Part shown: in pieces, positions 52,603-61,425 of the stretch
How positions within the stretch are numbered: position 1 is the first letter of the stretch
How the letters are laid out: each line of letters begins with the position of its first letter
Origin: Parabacteroides merdae ATCC 43184
GTDB lineage: Bacteria; Bacteroidota; Bacteroidia; Bacteroidales; Tannerellaceae
Reading direction: 5' to 3'
Assembly (NCBI RefSeq): GCF_025151215.1
Contig: NZ_CP102286.1
Coordinates: 4,154,001 to 4,218,000 of the forward strand
DNA length: 64,000 nucleotides
The notes under the pieces: generated by a model
Seen by the model: only the letters and a program-made list of their open reading frames with translations
Database searches by the model: none
Told to the model about the DNA's origin: nothing
Position numbers and translations under genes: made by a program

Positions 52603-54453
52603 TTAATTGGTATAGCCCGGGTTCTGAATGAGATTCGGATTTGAATTCATATCGTCTTGGTTGATTTTTGTATAATAATTTTTTTCCAAGAAGATTCGTA
52701 ATTGTTTAGGGGTGTTACGTCCTCTTTCAAATACATATTTACCATCACGAATATCATACCAAGGATACAAAGCCGTTCCTCTGAATCCATTCAGCCCGCC
52801 TTGTGTCACATCCAAGTGAGCAATTCTCCAACGCTTCATGTCCCAGAAGCGATGGCCTTCGAATGCCAGTTCCACTCTGCGTTCGTGGCGGATCTTTTCC
52901 ATATTGATGTTTGACAATAAGGCAATTCCGGCACGTTCGCGGATCTTGTTAACTGCATCCAAAGCTTCGGATGATTTGTTCAACTCCATTGCAGCTTCCG
53001 CCAAATTTAGATAAATTTCTCCTAAACGGAAAACCGGCCACGGAGTTTCTGACTTACCCATATTCATATCGGTCAATGTTTCGTCCCAGAATTTCTTCTG
53101 ATAGAAGCCTGTTTTGGAGGCATCTCCGGCATCGGATCCACCATCTTTTCCAGATGTACTATAGGTGACTCCGTTGATTTCAACCGTATTACCACCATCC
53201 GGCTGGCTGGTTGCTACATGTCTCTTATTATCGTTTTCGATGACACCTCTTTTCCATTCGATCTTTGTGCTTTGGCAAGGAGAGCCGGGCAGATATACGG
53301 ATGCGAACAAGCGTGGGTCTTTATTGGCAAATACTTCGTATGGATCATCGAAACGAAGAGGTTTGCCGTTTTCTTCCAACTTCAGAGTTCCTTTGGAACC
53401 GTCTACATATTCATATGCTTCCACCAATTCAAGTGTCGGGGCGATACCGCATCCCCAACCACCGGCACGATAAGAGAACGGTGCGTTACGTTTGTCCCAG
53501 TCGTGACCTTTGCCTCCTGCAACGTTATATTGCTTCTGGAAGATATATTCTCCGTTATCACCGTTACCTTTCAGGAACATATCACAAAAGTTCTGTGCTT
53601 TGTTGTCAGGCTTGTTGTTATACAAGGCATATTTGCCAGAAGTAATGATTGCTTTAGATGCCTCGTAAGATGTTTGGAAAAAGCGATCGGCTTCGGAAGC
53701 GGGGATACCTACAAGTCCTTCTTGCTGGACCGTTCCGTAGCGGGCAATGGAACCGGCATACAAAGCAGCTCGTGAACATAAAGATAATGCAACATATCTA
53801 TTTGCTCTGTATTTGGCTTCTGCCTCTCTTGTTTCGGGAAGATCTTGTGCGGCTTCTTGGCATTCTTTTACGATAAAATCATAAATTTCAACTTCTTTGT
53901 TGCGAGGAACCATCAGAGCTTCCAAATTATTGGGATCATACTGCTGCGGTTCATCGATAAGAGGTACACCTCCGTATCGCTTAACTAATGTGAAATAGTG
54001 CATGGCACGTAAGAAACGGGATTCGGCTAACAGCAGTTTCTTTTCAGAATCCGATAAGGCCGTTGCTTCCTGTAATTGGTAGATAAAGTCGTTGCAATTT
54101 CGTATATTCTTGTATCGATCGGAGAATTTCTGTTCGAACAACGCGTCTTCGTATGTGTATGTCGCATTTCCGTTATCGAAAAGAGGATCTTTTTGGAAAG
54201 AACCTTGCGCTTCGTCAGACATGGAAGAGGCGTTTTGTAAACGCCATGCATCACGATACCAGTAATTGAAATCTTCTAAGTTCAGACCGTCATATAAATT
54301 AACCATTACACCGTTGATCAATTTAGGGTCTTGCCAAACCTGTTCAGGAGTGATGATGTCGAAAGATTCTTTATCAAGGTAGTCGGCACATGCTGTCGTA
54401 CCTAACAAAAGTAATCCGCATCCGATATTTTTTATGATTGTTGTCTTCATCAT
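52603..54453 (-). CDS. SusD/RagB-type glycan-binding lipoprotein
   Basis: 616 residues. The signal peptide ends in LLLLGTTACADYLDKES (Cys near residue 22). SusD features: ALSDSEKKLLLAESRFLRAM and HYFTLVKRYGGVPLIDEPQQ in the N-terminal TPR region, PVFRLGEIYLNLAEAAMELN, and KIRHERRVELAFEGHRFWDM with KRWRIA near the C-terminus, ending NPNLIQNPGYTN. It is the surface lid for the SusC transporter encoded 8 bp upstream in the operon. Confidence 0.94.
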   Translation of the reverse strand: MMKTTIIKNIGCGLLLLGTTACADYLDKESFDIITPEQVWQDPKLINGVMVNLYDGLNLEDFNYWYRDAWRLQNASSMSDEAQGSFQKDPLFDNGNATYTYEDALFEQKFSDRYKNIRNCNDFIYQLQEATALSDSEKKLLLAESRFLRAMHYFTLVKRYGGVPLIDEPQQYDPNNLEALMVPRNKEVEIYDFIVKECQEAAQDLPETREAEAKYRANRYVALSLCSRAALYAGSIARYGTVQQEGLVGIPASEADRFFQTSYEASKAIITSGKYALYNNKPDNKAQNFCDMFLKGNGDNGEYIFQKQYNVAGGKGHDWDKRNAPFSYRAGGWGCGIAPTLELVEAYEYVDGSKGTLKLEENGKPLRFDDPYEVFANKDPRLFASVYLPGSPCQSTKIEWKRGVIENDNKRHVATSQPDGGNTVEINGVTYSTSGKDGGSDAGDASKTGFYQKKFWDETLTDMNMGKSETPWPVFRLGEIYLNLAEAAMELNKSSEALDAVNKIRERAGIALLSNINMEKIRHERRVELAFEGHRFWDMKRWRIAHLDVTQGGLNGFRGTALYPWYDIRDGKYVFERGRNTPKQLRIFLEKNYYTKINQDDMNSNPNLIQNPGYTN

Positions 54454-54461
54454 TTCTTTTT

Positions 54462-57400
54462 TTAGAATGTTAGATTAACACCGAAATTAAATGTTTTCAT
54501 TTGCGGGTAATAGCGGAACATGCTTTCGCTATTTTCCGGGTCCATATATTTCATGATACCTGTGCGGCTTGTTATTGTTGCAGTATTGAAACTGTTTACA
54601 TAAACACGCAGGTTTTCAATGCCGGCCCTTTGCATCCATTTTTTAGGGAAGGTATATCCGATTTCGATAGTTTTCAGACGTAAATAATTAGCTTTTTGTC
54701 TGGTCCATGTATTTTTGCTGGCATTTGCTGAAAAGCCTGTAGGACGAAGAGCGGGCATATACCCAGGAATCCATTCGCTACTCATGTCGGAAGGATCTTC
54801 TCGATGCCAACGATCCAGGTTCAGAGTAATACCATTTCCAAGACCTTGCTGGATGAATGGAGCCATAAAGTCACCAGTTGTGAAAACCTCATGTCCGGCT
54901 GCACCTTGGAAGAATACAGTCAAATCGAAGCCTTTGTACTCTCCGTAAAGATTCAAGCCATAATACATACGAGGTGTATTGCCGAATCCGATAGGTTGAT
55001 CGTCTTTACCGTCTATAATACCATCATTATTCCAATCTTCGAATTTCAAGTCGCCAGGCATTAGGGATTTATTTCCATTGTTGTCCTGTACTGGTGAATT
55101 CAGTATTTCTTCGTAACTTTGAAATTGTCCGATGCAGACTTTACCCCATTGAATATCTTTATAACGGTCGTTACTGTTATTTCTCCAATTGTCGTACATA
55201 TTGGCTGAAGCTGCGCGTTCTACATGGCGATTATAATTACGTGTTGTAGAAAAATTCGCTTTTACATCGTATGTAAAGTCTCCAATAGTTTTACGGTGTC
55301 CCAACACAATTTCAAATCCTTGTGTTTTATCAGAATTGAGATTCTCTTGTGGTAAAGATTGACCGAAAGTGGTCGGTAATGTTAGTATACGAGTAGCTAG
55401 CAAGCCGTCTCTTTTTCGGATGAAGTAATCAAATTCCACGTTTATCAAACCGGATAAAACAGAAGCTTCAAATCCTACGTTGGCTGTTGTTGATTCATAC
55501 CAAGTTAGGTTTGTATTAGGCATTCCTTTATCTTTAGCTCCGTTTGTAAGTCCTCCGGATCCAAGAACATAATTACCAGAAGGATAGGTGTAGCCAGTTA
55601 AGTATTGATAGGCGGCAAAATCACCTTCATCTCCCACTTTACCATAAGAGCCCCTGATTTTGAAGTTATCGAACATCGGTAAAGATTCTTTGAAAAAATC
55701 TTCTTCAGAGATTCTCCATCCTAAAGATCCTGCAGGGAAAAAGCCCCAACGTTTTCCTGGTGCAAATTTGTAGGAACCGTCATATCTGAAACTGAATTCT
55801 GCCAAATATTTACTGGCAAAAGCATAGTTTATTCGTCCGACTAATCCTGTATGTGCAGAAACGGATGCTTTACCATCATTATTTATATTTGTCTTGTCTC
55901 CTGCACCGATCTGATCAATGGCTCCAACTGTAAATTGACGATAGGCTTTGACCCAGTCTGTTCGATCATTGTAAAATTCCCATAAGGCTAATACCCCAAC
56001 GTCATGCTTTCCGAATGTATTTTTATAGTTTAAAGAAACCTGCCCGTTAGGTTTGAAATAATTGTCAGATTGTGTTGTCAATTCGGATATAGTGTGACTG
56101 CCTGATTTGTTATAAACATCATTAACGGCGTCATATGTATACTCATAATATTCCTTATACCATTTACGACTGTATTTATTGTTGTAGTCATAGGATAATA
56201 ATGCTTTAGCAGAAAGACCTTTTACCCAAGGTACTTCCCAGTTTAGAGTGATTGATCCGTTAAATTCACGGCGATCTCTTCTGTCATAACCGACATTGTC
56301 GATATCGGATAGATGAACGGGATTACCTTTATCTCCAGGATTTGACCAATAATCAGGATTGTTGTTGGCATAAATCGGGAAAATAGGTTTAGCCATTTGA
56401 ATACTACGACTTAGCGGTTCTGCTTCATAAGGTTTCATTCGTGTATCCAAGCGTCCGCTTAATTGTAGATCTACCGTGAAACCTTTGACTATTTCGGCAC
56501 TGATATTGGAGCGTACGTTATATTTTTTATAATTAAATGCTTTGGACTTGTAAATTCCTTCTTGATCGGTGAAACCAAGGGAGAAGAAGTATTTCACTTT
56601 TTCTGCACCTCCCGATACGCTTAAATTGTGGTAGGTAGTGGGAGCTGTTTTTCGAATGACCTCATCATACCAATCAGTTGTTCCAATCCCTTGTTTGAAA
56701 CGTTCCAAATCTTCAGCCGAATAGGGCGCGGATACTCCGATATTCTGTTGAGCTTCATTATACAAAGTCGCATACTCGTATCCATTGTAATATTCTGGAT
56801 AACGGGTGATATTTTGTAAACCGACATATCCGTTATAGTTGATCTTGGGTTTCCCAATTTCCCCCTTTTTGGTTGTAACAAGGATCACACCATTTGCACC
56901 TTTAAAACCGTAAACGGCGGCGGAAGCATCTTTCAAGATACTGATCGATTCGATATCGTTTGCATCGATTTGTTTGAAATCTCGTTCCACACCATCTACG
57001 ATAACTAATGCATTACCAAAACCACGAATATCAATGCTTGCATCGTCGTCACCCGGAGCACCGCTTCTTTGTACGGCACGTAAACCTGGCAACTTACCTG
57101 CTAACGCATTACTGACATTCGGAGTCTTGACAGTTGCAATATCCTTGGCTTGAAGTGAAGCAACCGATCCTGTTACGGATGCACGTTTCTGGACACCGTA
57201 ACCGACAACGACTACTTCATCCAATGCTTGTGAGTCCTCGACTAATTTAATCTGGATATTTGTCTTGTTGTTGACCGCAATTTCCTGATCCTTGTAGCCG
57301 ATATACGAAATGACCAACGTTGCGTTCGGTGCTACATTCAATGTGAAATTACCGTCCATATCGGTAATCGTACCGTTTGTTGTTCCTTTTTCTACCACAT

Positions 57401-57809
57401 TGGCACCTGCGATAGGGCCTAATGCATCTTCAACCACACCTTTCACTGTGTGTTTTGCTTGTTGTGGGCTGCCTGTTGCTCCTGCTGGTGAGAGAACGAT
57501 GTAAGAACCTTCGATTTTGAAGGATACATTGTTGTCGAACAGGTTCTGCAATACTTCCTGTAAAGAAGTATTTTGGGCATTTACTGAGACTTTTCGGTTA
57601 ACATTTACGTTCTTGTTGTAAATGAACAGTAAATTAGTCTGGCTTTCAATGTCGTTCAAGATGTTTTCCAGCCGGACATTGTTTTTGTTAAGAGTGATGC
57701 GTATGCTCTGTGAACTTACCGTTTCTGCTTGTGCGCACATGGCACAGGAAAGGAAGAACAGAGATGTCATCTTTAAAACACGAGATACACAAATTTTTCT
57801 TTTCTTCAT
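54462..57809 (-). CDS. SusC-type TonB-linked transporter with STN signalling domain
   Basis: 1115 residues. After the signal peptide (MTSLFFLSCAMCAQAE) comes a secretin/TonB N-terminal (STN) domain at about 35-105 (IRITLNKNNVRLENILNDIE, SQTNLLFIYNKNV, LQEVLQNLFDNNVSFKIEGS). STN domains contact FecR anti-sigma factors. Then follow a carboxypeptidase-regulatory-like domain (about 120-200), the linker ALDEVVVVGYGVQKRASVTG, the plug (VKTPNVSNALAGKLPGLRAV, DIRGFGNALVIVDGVERDF, SISILKDASAAVYGFKGANG) and the barrel ending FGVNLTF. It imports the glycan captured by SusD and should report ligand binding to the FecR and sigma proteins encoded upstream. Confidence 0.95.
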   Translation of the reverse strand: MKKRKICVSRVLKMTSLFFLSCAMCAQAETVSSQSIRITLNKNNVRLENILNDIESQTNLLFIYNKNVNVNRKVSVNAQNTSLQEVLQNLFDNNVSFKIEGSYIVLSPAGATGSPQQAKHTVKGVVEDALGPIAGANVVEKGTTNGTITDMDGNFTLNVAPNATLVISYIGYKDQEIAVNNKTNIQIKLVEDSQALDEVVVVGYGVQKRASVTGSVASLQAKDIATVKTPNVSNALAGKLPGLRAVQRSGAPGDDDASIDIRGFGNALVIVDGVERDFKQIDANDIESISILKDASAAVYGFKGANGVILVTTKKGEIGKPKINYNGYVGLQNITRYPEYYNGYEYATLYNEAQQNIGVSAPYSAEDLERFKQGIGTTDWYDEVIRKTAPTTYHNLSVSGGAEKVKYFFSLGFTDQEGIYKSKAFNYKKYNVRSNISAEIVKGFTVDLQLSGRLDTRMKPYEAEPLSRSIQMAKPIFPIYANNNPDYWSNPGDKGNPVHLSDIDNVGYDRRDRREFNGSITLNWEVPWVKGLSAKALLSYDYNNKYSRKWYKEYYEYTYDAVNDVYNKSGSHTISELTTQSDNYFKPNGQVSLNYKNTFGKHDVGVLALWEFYNDRTDWVKAYRQFTVGAIDQIGAGDKTNINNDGKASVSAHTGLVGRINYAFASKYLAEFSFRYDGSYKFAPGKRWGFFPAGSLGWRISEEDFFKESLPMFDNFKIRGSYGKVGDEGDFAAYQYLTGYTYPSGNYVLGSGGLTNGAKDKGMPNTNLTWYESTTANVGFEASVLSGLINVEFDYFIRKRDGLLATRILTLPTTFGQSLPQENLNSDKTQGFEIVLGHRKTIGDFTYDVKANFSTTRNYNRHVERAASANMYDNWRNNSNDRYKDIQWGKVCIGQFQSYEEILNSPVQDNNGNKSLMPGDLKFEDWNNDGIIDGKDDQPIGFGNTPRMYYGLNLYGEYKGFDLTVFFQGAAGHEVFTTGDFMAPFIQQGLGNGITLNLDRWHREDPSDMSSEWIPGYMPALRPTGFSANASKNTWTRQKANYLRLKTIEIGYTFPKKWMQRAGIENLRVYVNSFNTATITSRTGIMKYMDPENSESMFRYYPQMKTFNFGVNLTF

Positions 57810-57920
57810 CTTTGTGATAGTTTAATAAATGATATTAGATTGAAACTTCATTTTTACATTGGACATGGTTTGCCCGTCATTCTGATTATCTCCTTTTCAT
57901 AGGCTTATCTATTTAATTGT

Positions 57921-58847
57921 TTATTGAATGCGAATTTCAGTTCCGCTCTCTCGCTCGAAGGTGAAGTGAGCATCTTGTTGTAAAGCTCTCAACACCTGCT
58001 CAATCCCGTCGGATATACGGAACTTCCCACTACATGCATAATTGTCGAGCGTATGATTGTCGATAATTATTCGGATACCGAAATTTTTCTCAAGTTCCTT
58101 CATCAAATCCTTGAAATTGATATCCTTAAAAGTGATAAGTCCCTCTTTCCAACTATATGGATTGAAGTCGGTGATGGGAGTGACCGTCAGTTTTCCGTTG
58201 TTGAGACTGACTGTATTATTGGGTTCTAACACAACTGATTCGTCTGGCTGTGATTTGTCGGTAACTTTTACGCTGCCTTGTATGAGGGCTGTGGAAAATT
58301 CATTTTCGTTATAGGCTTCCACATTAAATTGTGTTCCTAAGACTTCCACTTCGCAGCGGCCTGTATTGACAATAAACTTTTTGTTTCTATCCTTGGCTAC
58401 ATCGAAAAATGCTTCTCCTTTTAAACGGACTTCTCTTGTATTTCCGTTAAACGAAGCCGGATAAGAAAATTCCGACCGGGCATTCAGCCAGATATGAGTC
58501 CCGTCTGAAAGCGTTACTTCAACCCGTTGTCCGGCAGGAACTTTAATTGTGTTGAGCGCTATTTCTGGCTGGATACTTTTAGTGGTGAATACCGGAATGT
58601 TATATAATAAGAATAGGGCGATAACAGCAGCGGCAGCACTTCCGATCCATTTCCAGAGTGGTACGGACTGCTTGCGGACATGATTTCCTTTTTGAAAAGC
58701 ATTTAATTGGAGTGCGTCGAACAGGGCACGTTCATGATAGAAAGTTTCTCTGTTCATTTTATCGGCATTTACCCATTGGCGGATCTGAGTCAGCTCGTTA
58801 TCTGTGGCCTCTCCGTTAAACATTTTATGTAGTAACTTCTGTTCCAT
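57921..58847 (-). CDS. FecR family anti-sigma factor
   Basis: 308 residues. A cytoplasmic helical segment (about 1-75; MNRETFYHERALFDALQLNA) precedes one membrane helix (KWIGSAAAAVIALFLLYNIP, about 76-95). A periplasmic FecR domain follows (IKVPAGQRVEVTLSDGTHIW, LNARSEFSYPASFNGNTREV, GEAFFDVAKDRNKKFIVNTG). A C-terminal DUF4974-like domain (YSWKEGLITFKDINFKDLMK, ELEKNFGIRIII) closes the protein. It should hold the ECF sigma factor at the membrane and relay the signal from the STN domain of SusC. It lies between sigma and SusC on one strand. Confidence 0.93.
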   Translation of the reverse strand: MEQKLLHKMFNGEATDNELTQIRQWVNADKMNRETFYHERALFDALQLNAFQKGNHVRKQSVPLWKWIGSAAAAVIALFLLYNIPVFTTKSIQPEIALNTIKVPAGQRVEVTLSDGTHIWLNARSEFSYPASFNGNTREVRLKGEAFFDVAKDRNKKFIVNTGRCEVEVLGTQFNVEAYNENEFSTALIQGSVKVTDKSQPDESVVLEPNNTVSLNNGKLTVTPITDFNPYSWKEGLITFKDINFKDLMKELEKNFGIRIIIDNHTLDNYACSGKFRISDGIEQVLRALQQDAHFTFERESGTEIRIQ

Positions 58848-58967
58848 TTTTTCCTGTTTCTATTATTAAGGGCGAACGGGAGGAAAAATACCCTAAAGGG
58901 AAAACGAACTATTTTTTATCTCTTGGCAAGAGGGTTTATTTTCACTGTCTGGTTAACGTGAAAATAT

Positions 58968-59543
58968 TTAGGGAGTATAAAAGAAGTCCACCACAAATAG
59001 CAGACAAGGAAGGTAGTCTTTTAACTCTTTGCGTAGTAAATTCAGAGCTTTACTGATATGGAATTCGATACTCTTCACTGAAAGGTTGGTTTCCTTGGCT
59101 ATTGTTTGGTAGTTTTTCCCTTCGTATCGGCTCATGATAAAAATATGTCTGGACTTTTCCGGTAGTTTGGCCAGTGCTTGGTTGACAAGTTCTTGTACTT
59201 CATTGCTGAACAATGTCTCCGGCTCACATGCTTCCAGGCTGGAGATGCGCATTTGTAGTTCCCATTCTTTGTTGGACAGTAAGTTTTCAGCGATGTTATT
59301 CCAGGTTCGTTCACGTTGAAGGTAATCCAGGCATTTGTTTTTTAGGGTGACTAATATATATAAGGGTATGTCTTTGACTTCTTCTAACCGATGCCGGTTC
59401 TCCCAGTAATACATCAGGCTTTCCGTCACCAGGTCTTCTGCTGTTTCTTGATTATATGTGTAAGAATAGGCGAACCGAATGTATCGGTCCCGATGGGTGA
59501 CGAAAATATTATTGAATCGTTTTATGTCCGCTTTCTCATCCAT
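58968..59543 (-). CDS. ECF RNA polymerase sigma factor (SigW/FecI-like)
   Basis: 191 residues from MDEKADIKRF. Sigma region 2 (FVTHRDRYIRFAYSYTYNQE, TAEDLVTESLMYYWENR, LYILVTLKNKCLDYLQRER) and region 4 (LPEKSRHIFIMSRYEGKNYQ, TIAKETNLSVKSIEFHISKA, LNLLRKELK) are complete, and the helix-turn-helix lies near residues 140-165. The frame is open to 59627, but the extra 28 residues do not resemble the family, so 59543 is preferred. It heads the PUL and is expected to activate it when released by the FecR protein. A 120-bp gap separates it from the FecR gene. Confidence 0.92.
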   Translation of the reverse strand: MDEKADIKRFNNIFVTHRDRYIRFAYSYTYNQETAEDLVTESLMYYWENRHRLEEVKDIPLYILVTLKNKCLDYLQRERTWNNIAENLLSNKEWELQMRISSLEACEPETLFSNEVQELVNQALAKLPEKSRHIFIMSRYEGKNYQTIAKETNLSVKSIEFHISKALNLLRKELKDYLPCLLFVVDFFYTP

Positions 59544-59642
59544 GATGTGTTGTTCGAATGGATTTAGTTCTAAGGGAACTATGGATTTTGTGGGGGAGAT
59601 TAGGACGGTAATGGTACTTGTTTTCACCCGGTGAATAGTTGT

Positions 59643-59673
59643 TTGCAGAAAAAAATGACGTTTTTTATATTTG
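59643..59673 (+). promoter_or_regulatory. Orphan promoter reading into the non-coding region
   Basis: TTG (59643-59645), 20-bp spacer and TATATTTG (59666-59673) on the plus strand. No gene follows. The next strong signal is the hairpin at 59997-60036, so a transcript of about 360 nt is implied. Confidence 0.55.
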
Positions 59674-59677
59674 TCCC

Positions 59678-60036
59678 CTCAAATTACCGACTGTGAAAAA
59701 GAATTTTACTTATTTTTGTCAGATAAACAACCATAGTTCCCTTAGTACTAAGGTCACAATCCTCTCATTATATTATCAACTTTGTACATTCTTAATTGTC
59801 GACAACGCGGAAGGCGGGCAGATATATCGTTTGTCAGGGTCGGAGGCCAACCGAGCTGTTTGGCGAGTTGTAAAGCTATGCATTAGCATTCGTAACCAAT
59901 AGGGTTATTGTTGAAAAATAGTCATTGTTGATTATCAGTCGTTTATGGTGAAAGATGAAAGATAAAAACAGCTTTTGGTAAAAGTTTATGAAAAATGAAT
60001 TAAAAAACGCCGCCTTTAAGGTGGCGTTTTTTAATT
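59678..60036 (+). ncRNA. Candidate non-coding transcript
   Basis: The limits are inferred from the promoter at 59643-59673 and the terminator hairpin ending at 60036. Inside are a 14-bp palindrome CCTTAGTACTAAGG (59740-59753) and a G/C-richer stretch (about 59805-59875) with a possible stem GCCAA/TTGGC. An 87-codon open frame (59639-59902) begins upstream of the expected start of transcription and has no recognised domain. It does not match known RNA families that I can recall. Low confidence. Confidence 0.3.
59997..60036. terminator. Strong bidirectional hairpin inside the outer repeat
   Basis: GAATTAAAAAACGCCGCC pairs with GGTGGCGTTTTTTAATTC around a TTTAA loop, with one wobble pair. It has T-runs on either strand and is a classic intrinsic terminator. 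Confidence 0.8.
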
Positions 60037-60046
60037 CGAAATCATA

Positions 60047-60512
60047 AGAGCCTGTTTAAATTTCTCTGAAATAAATTTTGCATAGCCCTCATCGGCCTGC
60101 TTTATTGCATTATAGGATTATTTTGAAAAACAACTGTCATACTATCACTAATTTCCTTTTATCAATTGAATATCAATAGATACAAGCAATGATAGTAGGT
60201 ATGACGGATGCCTATTCCATCTATCATACTATCACTAACCGCCTGTCCAAGATTCTTCTTCACATGACTTATTTTCAATAACATAATAAGATAAACCCAT
60301 TGCCACCCGGGTCTCGATATCATTCACACTCGGGTGTCAAGACCGTTCACATCCGGGTGTAAAAAGCCTGTAAACGGGAATCTTCGGCACTTTTTCTGCC
60401 TGTTTGAAGCAAAATAAGTCACGTGTTTCAACAAAAAAGACGGCATCTCCTACAGAAAAACATCCTCAATACAACTCTCACAACCAACAAATGCAAAATT
60501 TAAACAGGCTCT
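60047..60512. repeat. Inner element with 17-bp terminal inverted repeats
   Basis: AGAGCCTGTTTAAATTT at 60047-60063 and its exact complement at 60496-60512 bound 466 bp. TTTTGCAT just inside the left end also has a complement (ATGCAAAA) next to the right end. The size, exact ends and absence of coding sequence resemble a miniature inverted-repeat element. It contains copy B of the dispersed iteron element. Confidence 0.7.
60126..60480. repeat. Dispersed palindromic element, copy B, with 23-bp iteron-like repeats
   Basis: It begins with 22 bases identical to copy A (AAAAACAACTGTCATACTAT, then CA). In the same order follow TTGAATATCAAT, ATGATAGTAGGTATGA, CTATCATACTATCA and three 23-bp units at 60305-60327, 60328-60350 and from 60351. 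These units start ACCCGGGTCTCG, ACTCGGGTGTCA and ATCCGGGTGTAA. An AAGTCACGTGTTTC motif near 60415 corresponds to that of copy A. The far-end inverted repeat seen in copy A is not evident here. Confidence 0.72.
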
Positions 60513-60607
60513 AAAAGTTTTGCCAAAAGGCCTTTTATCTTTCATCTTTCACCATAATCGTTTGATAATCAATGAAGGCTTATGATAGAGAAAATAACAA
60601 ACGCTTT

Positions 60608-61243
60608 TTATTCACGTGGATATCCCACCGGATTGTTCATGATTGGCAATTGGCTGTCCGTTAGTTTCAAGATCCGTTTTAAAGCAGCCTGGTCCATCGT
60701 GGCACGGGGAACGGTTGCCAGACCGGTGGCTGCGCAGAAAATATTGATGTTTTGGCAAACGATGCCGGCATCGACAGCGGCCATCAGTTTGGTGTGGTCG
60801 GCAATGTTTCCGAAGCGTGAAAGATCGGAAACGAGTACCAAGCTGACTGGGGCTGATTTGACAAAATCCTGACTGCCGGCAACAGCGGCCCGGTGATCTC
60901 CTTTAGCAATAGGTTGCAGGCTGTTTGCCTTGGCATCGTACAGGTAAGCGCCCTCTTTCATAATGACATAAATGTCGATATCCTGTTTGTTCAACGCTGA
61001 GGGAGCCGTTCGTTTTCCGTCCGGGCGGTTAATCCCGTTTGCTGCCCATAATAGATCCGATAGATCCTGTAAACTGAGTTCCTTGGCTGCATATTCCCGG
61101 TCGGAGTGACGGTCGGATAACGCTTTCATAATGGAACTGCCTCTGTTTTTGTCCGGAGAGCTTAATTTGATTGCTTTCAGATCTTGTGCATACATGGTGA
61201 CGACGAGTAATAATGATGCAAAAATGAATGATAATTTTCTCAT
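60608..61243 (-). CDS. Exported nitroreductase family protein
   Basis: 211 residues with signal peptide MRKLSFIFASLLLVVTMYAQ. The mature part is a compact nitroreductase/SagB-like flavin fold: MKALSDRHSDREYAAKELSL (the RxSxR-type FMN-binding start), LSDLLWAANGINRPDGKRTA, PSALNKQDIDIYVIMKEGAY, MAAVDAGIVCQNINIFCAAT and a closing PIMNNPVGYPRE. It probably binds FMN and reduces a small organic substrate outside the cytoplasm. The extension upstream to 61315 overlaps a -7 box and is not used. It is divergent from the receptor at 61426. Confidence 0.85.
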   Translation of the reverse strand: MRKLSFIFASLLLVVTMYAQDLKAIKLSSPDKNRGSSIMKALSDRHSDREYAAKELSLQDLSDLLWAANGINRPDGKRTAPSALNKQDIDIYVIMKEGAYLYDAKANSLQPIAKGDHRAAVAGSQDFVKSAPVSLVLVSDLSRFGNIADHTKLMAAVDAGIVCQNINIFCAATGLATVPRATMDQAALKRILKLTDSQLPIMNNPVGYPRE

Positions 61244-61272
61244 AAACTTATTCTTTTTATGATTGGTTTCAA

Positions 61273-61280
61273 CAAAAATA
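61273..61280 (-). promoter_or_regulatory. Putative -7 box of the nitroreductase gene
   Basis: TATTTTTG on the minus strand, 29 nt upstream of the ATG at 61243. No standard -33 element. Confidence 0.4.
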
Positions 61281-61365
61281 GGTGAAATATGCAGAAATCG
61301 AACACCAAAATACAACTTTTACAATTCTTTAAACTGTAAAATTACGAATGGCTCGTAGATAAAGT

Positions 61366-61373
61366 TACATTTG
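61366..61373 (+). promoter_or_regulatory. Putative -7 box of the outer membrane receptor gene
   Basis: TACATTTG, 52 bp before the ATG at 61426, matches TAnnTTTG. No clear -33 element. Confidence 0.45.
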
Positions 61374-61425
61374 CAACTGTTTTTATGTGAATGTATAATC
61401 GATAATATCTAAATTCTCAAATTTA

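Larger units (their letters stand above)
59943..60557. repeat. Outer inverted repeat (25-bp perfect core) bracketing the intergenic region
   Basis: The 25 bases at 59943-59967 (containing GGTGAAAGATGAAAGATAAA) recur exactly, inverted, at 60533-60557. Similarity continues on both sides, so each arm is about 65 bp with a few mismatches and gaps (59922-59988 and 60514-60577). The enclosed DNA holds a terminator hairpin and a second inverted-repeat pair. No open reading frame of note lies inside. Confidence 0.8.

Noticed and set aside
59805..59900. Possible SRP RNA (4.5S) because of a GTCAGGGTCGGAGGC stretch
   Set aside because: It lacks the GGAA tetraloop and the symmetric loop of the SRP RNA core; the resemblance is only a few bases.
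59639..59902. Open frame of 87 codons upstream of the nested repeats
   Set aside because: Starts before the predicted transcription start, has a weak non-ATG start and no domain. Kept only as part of a possible non-coding transcript.
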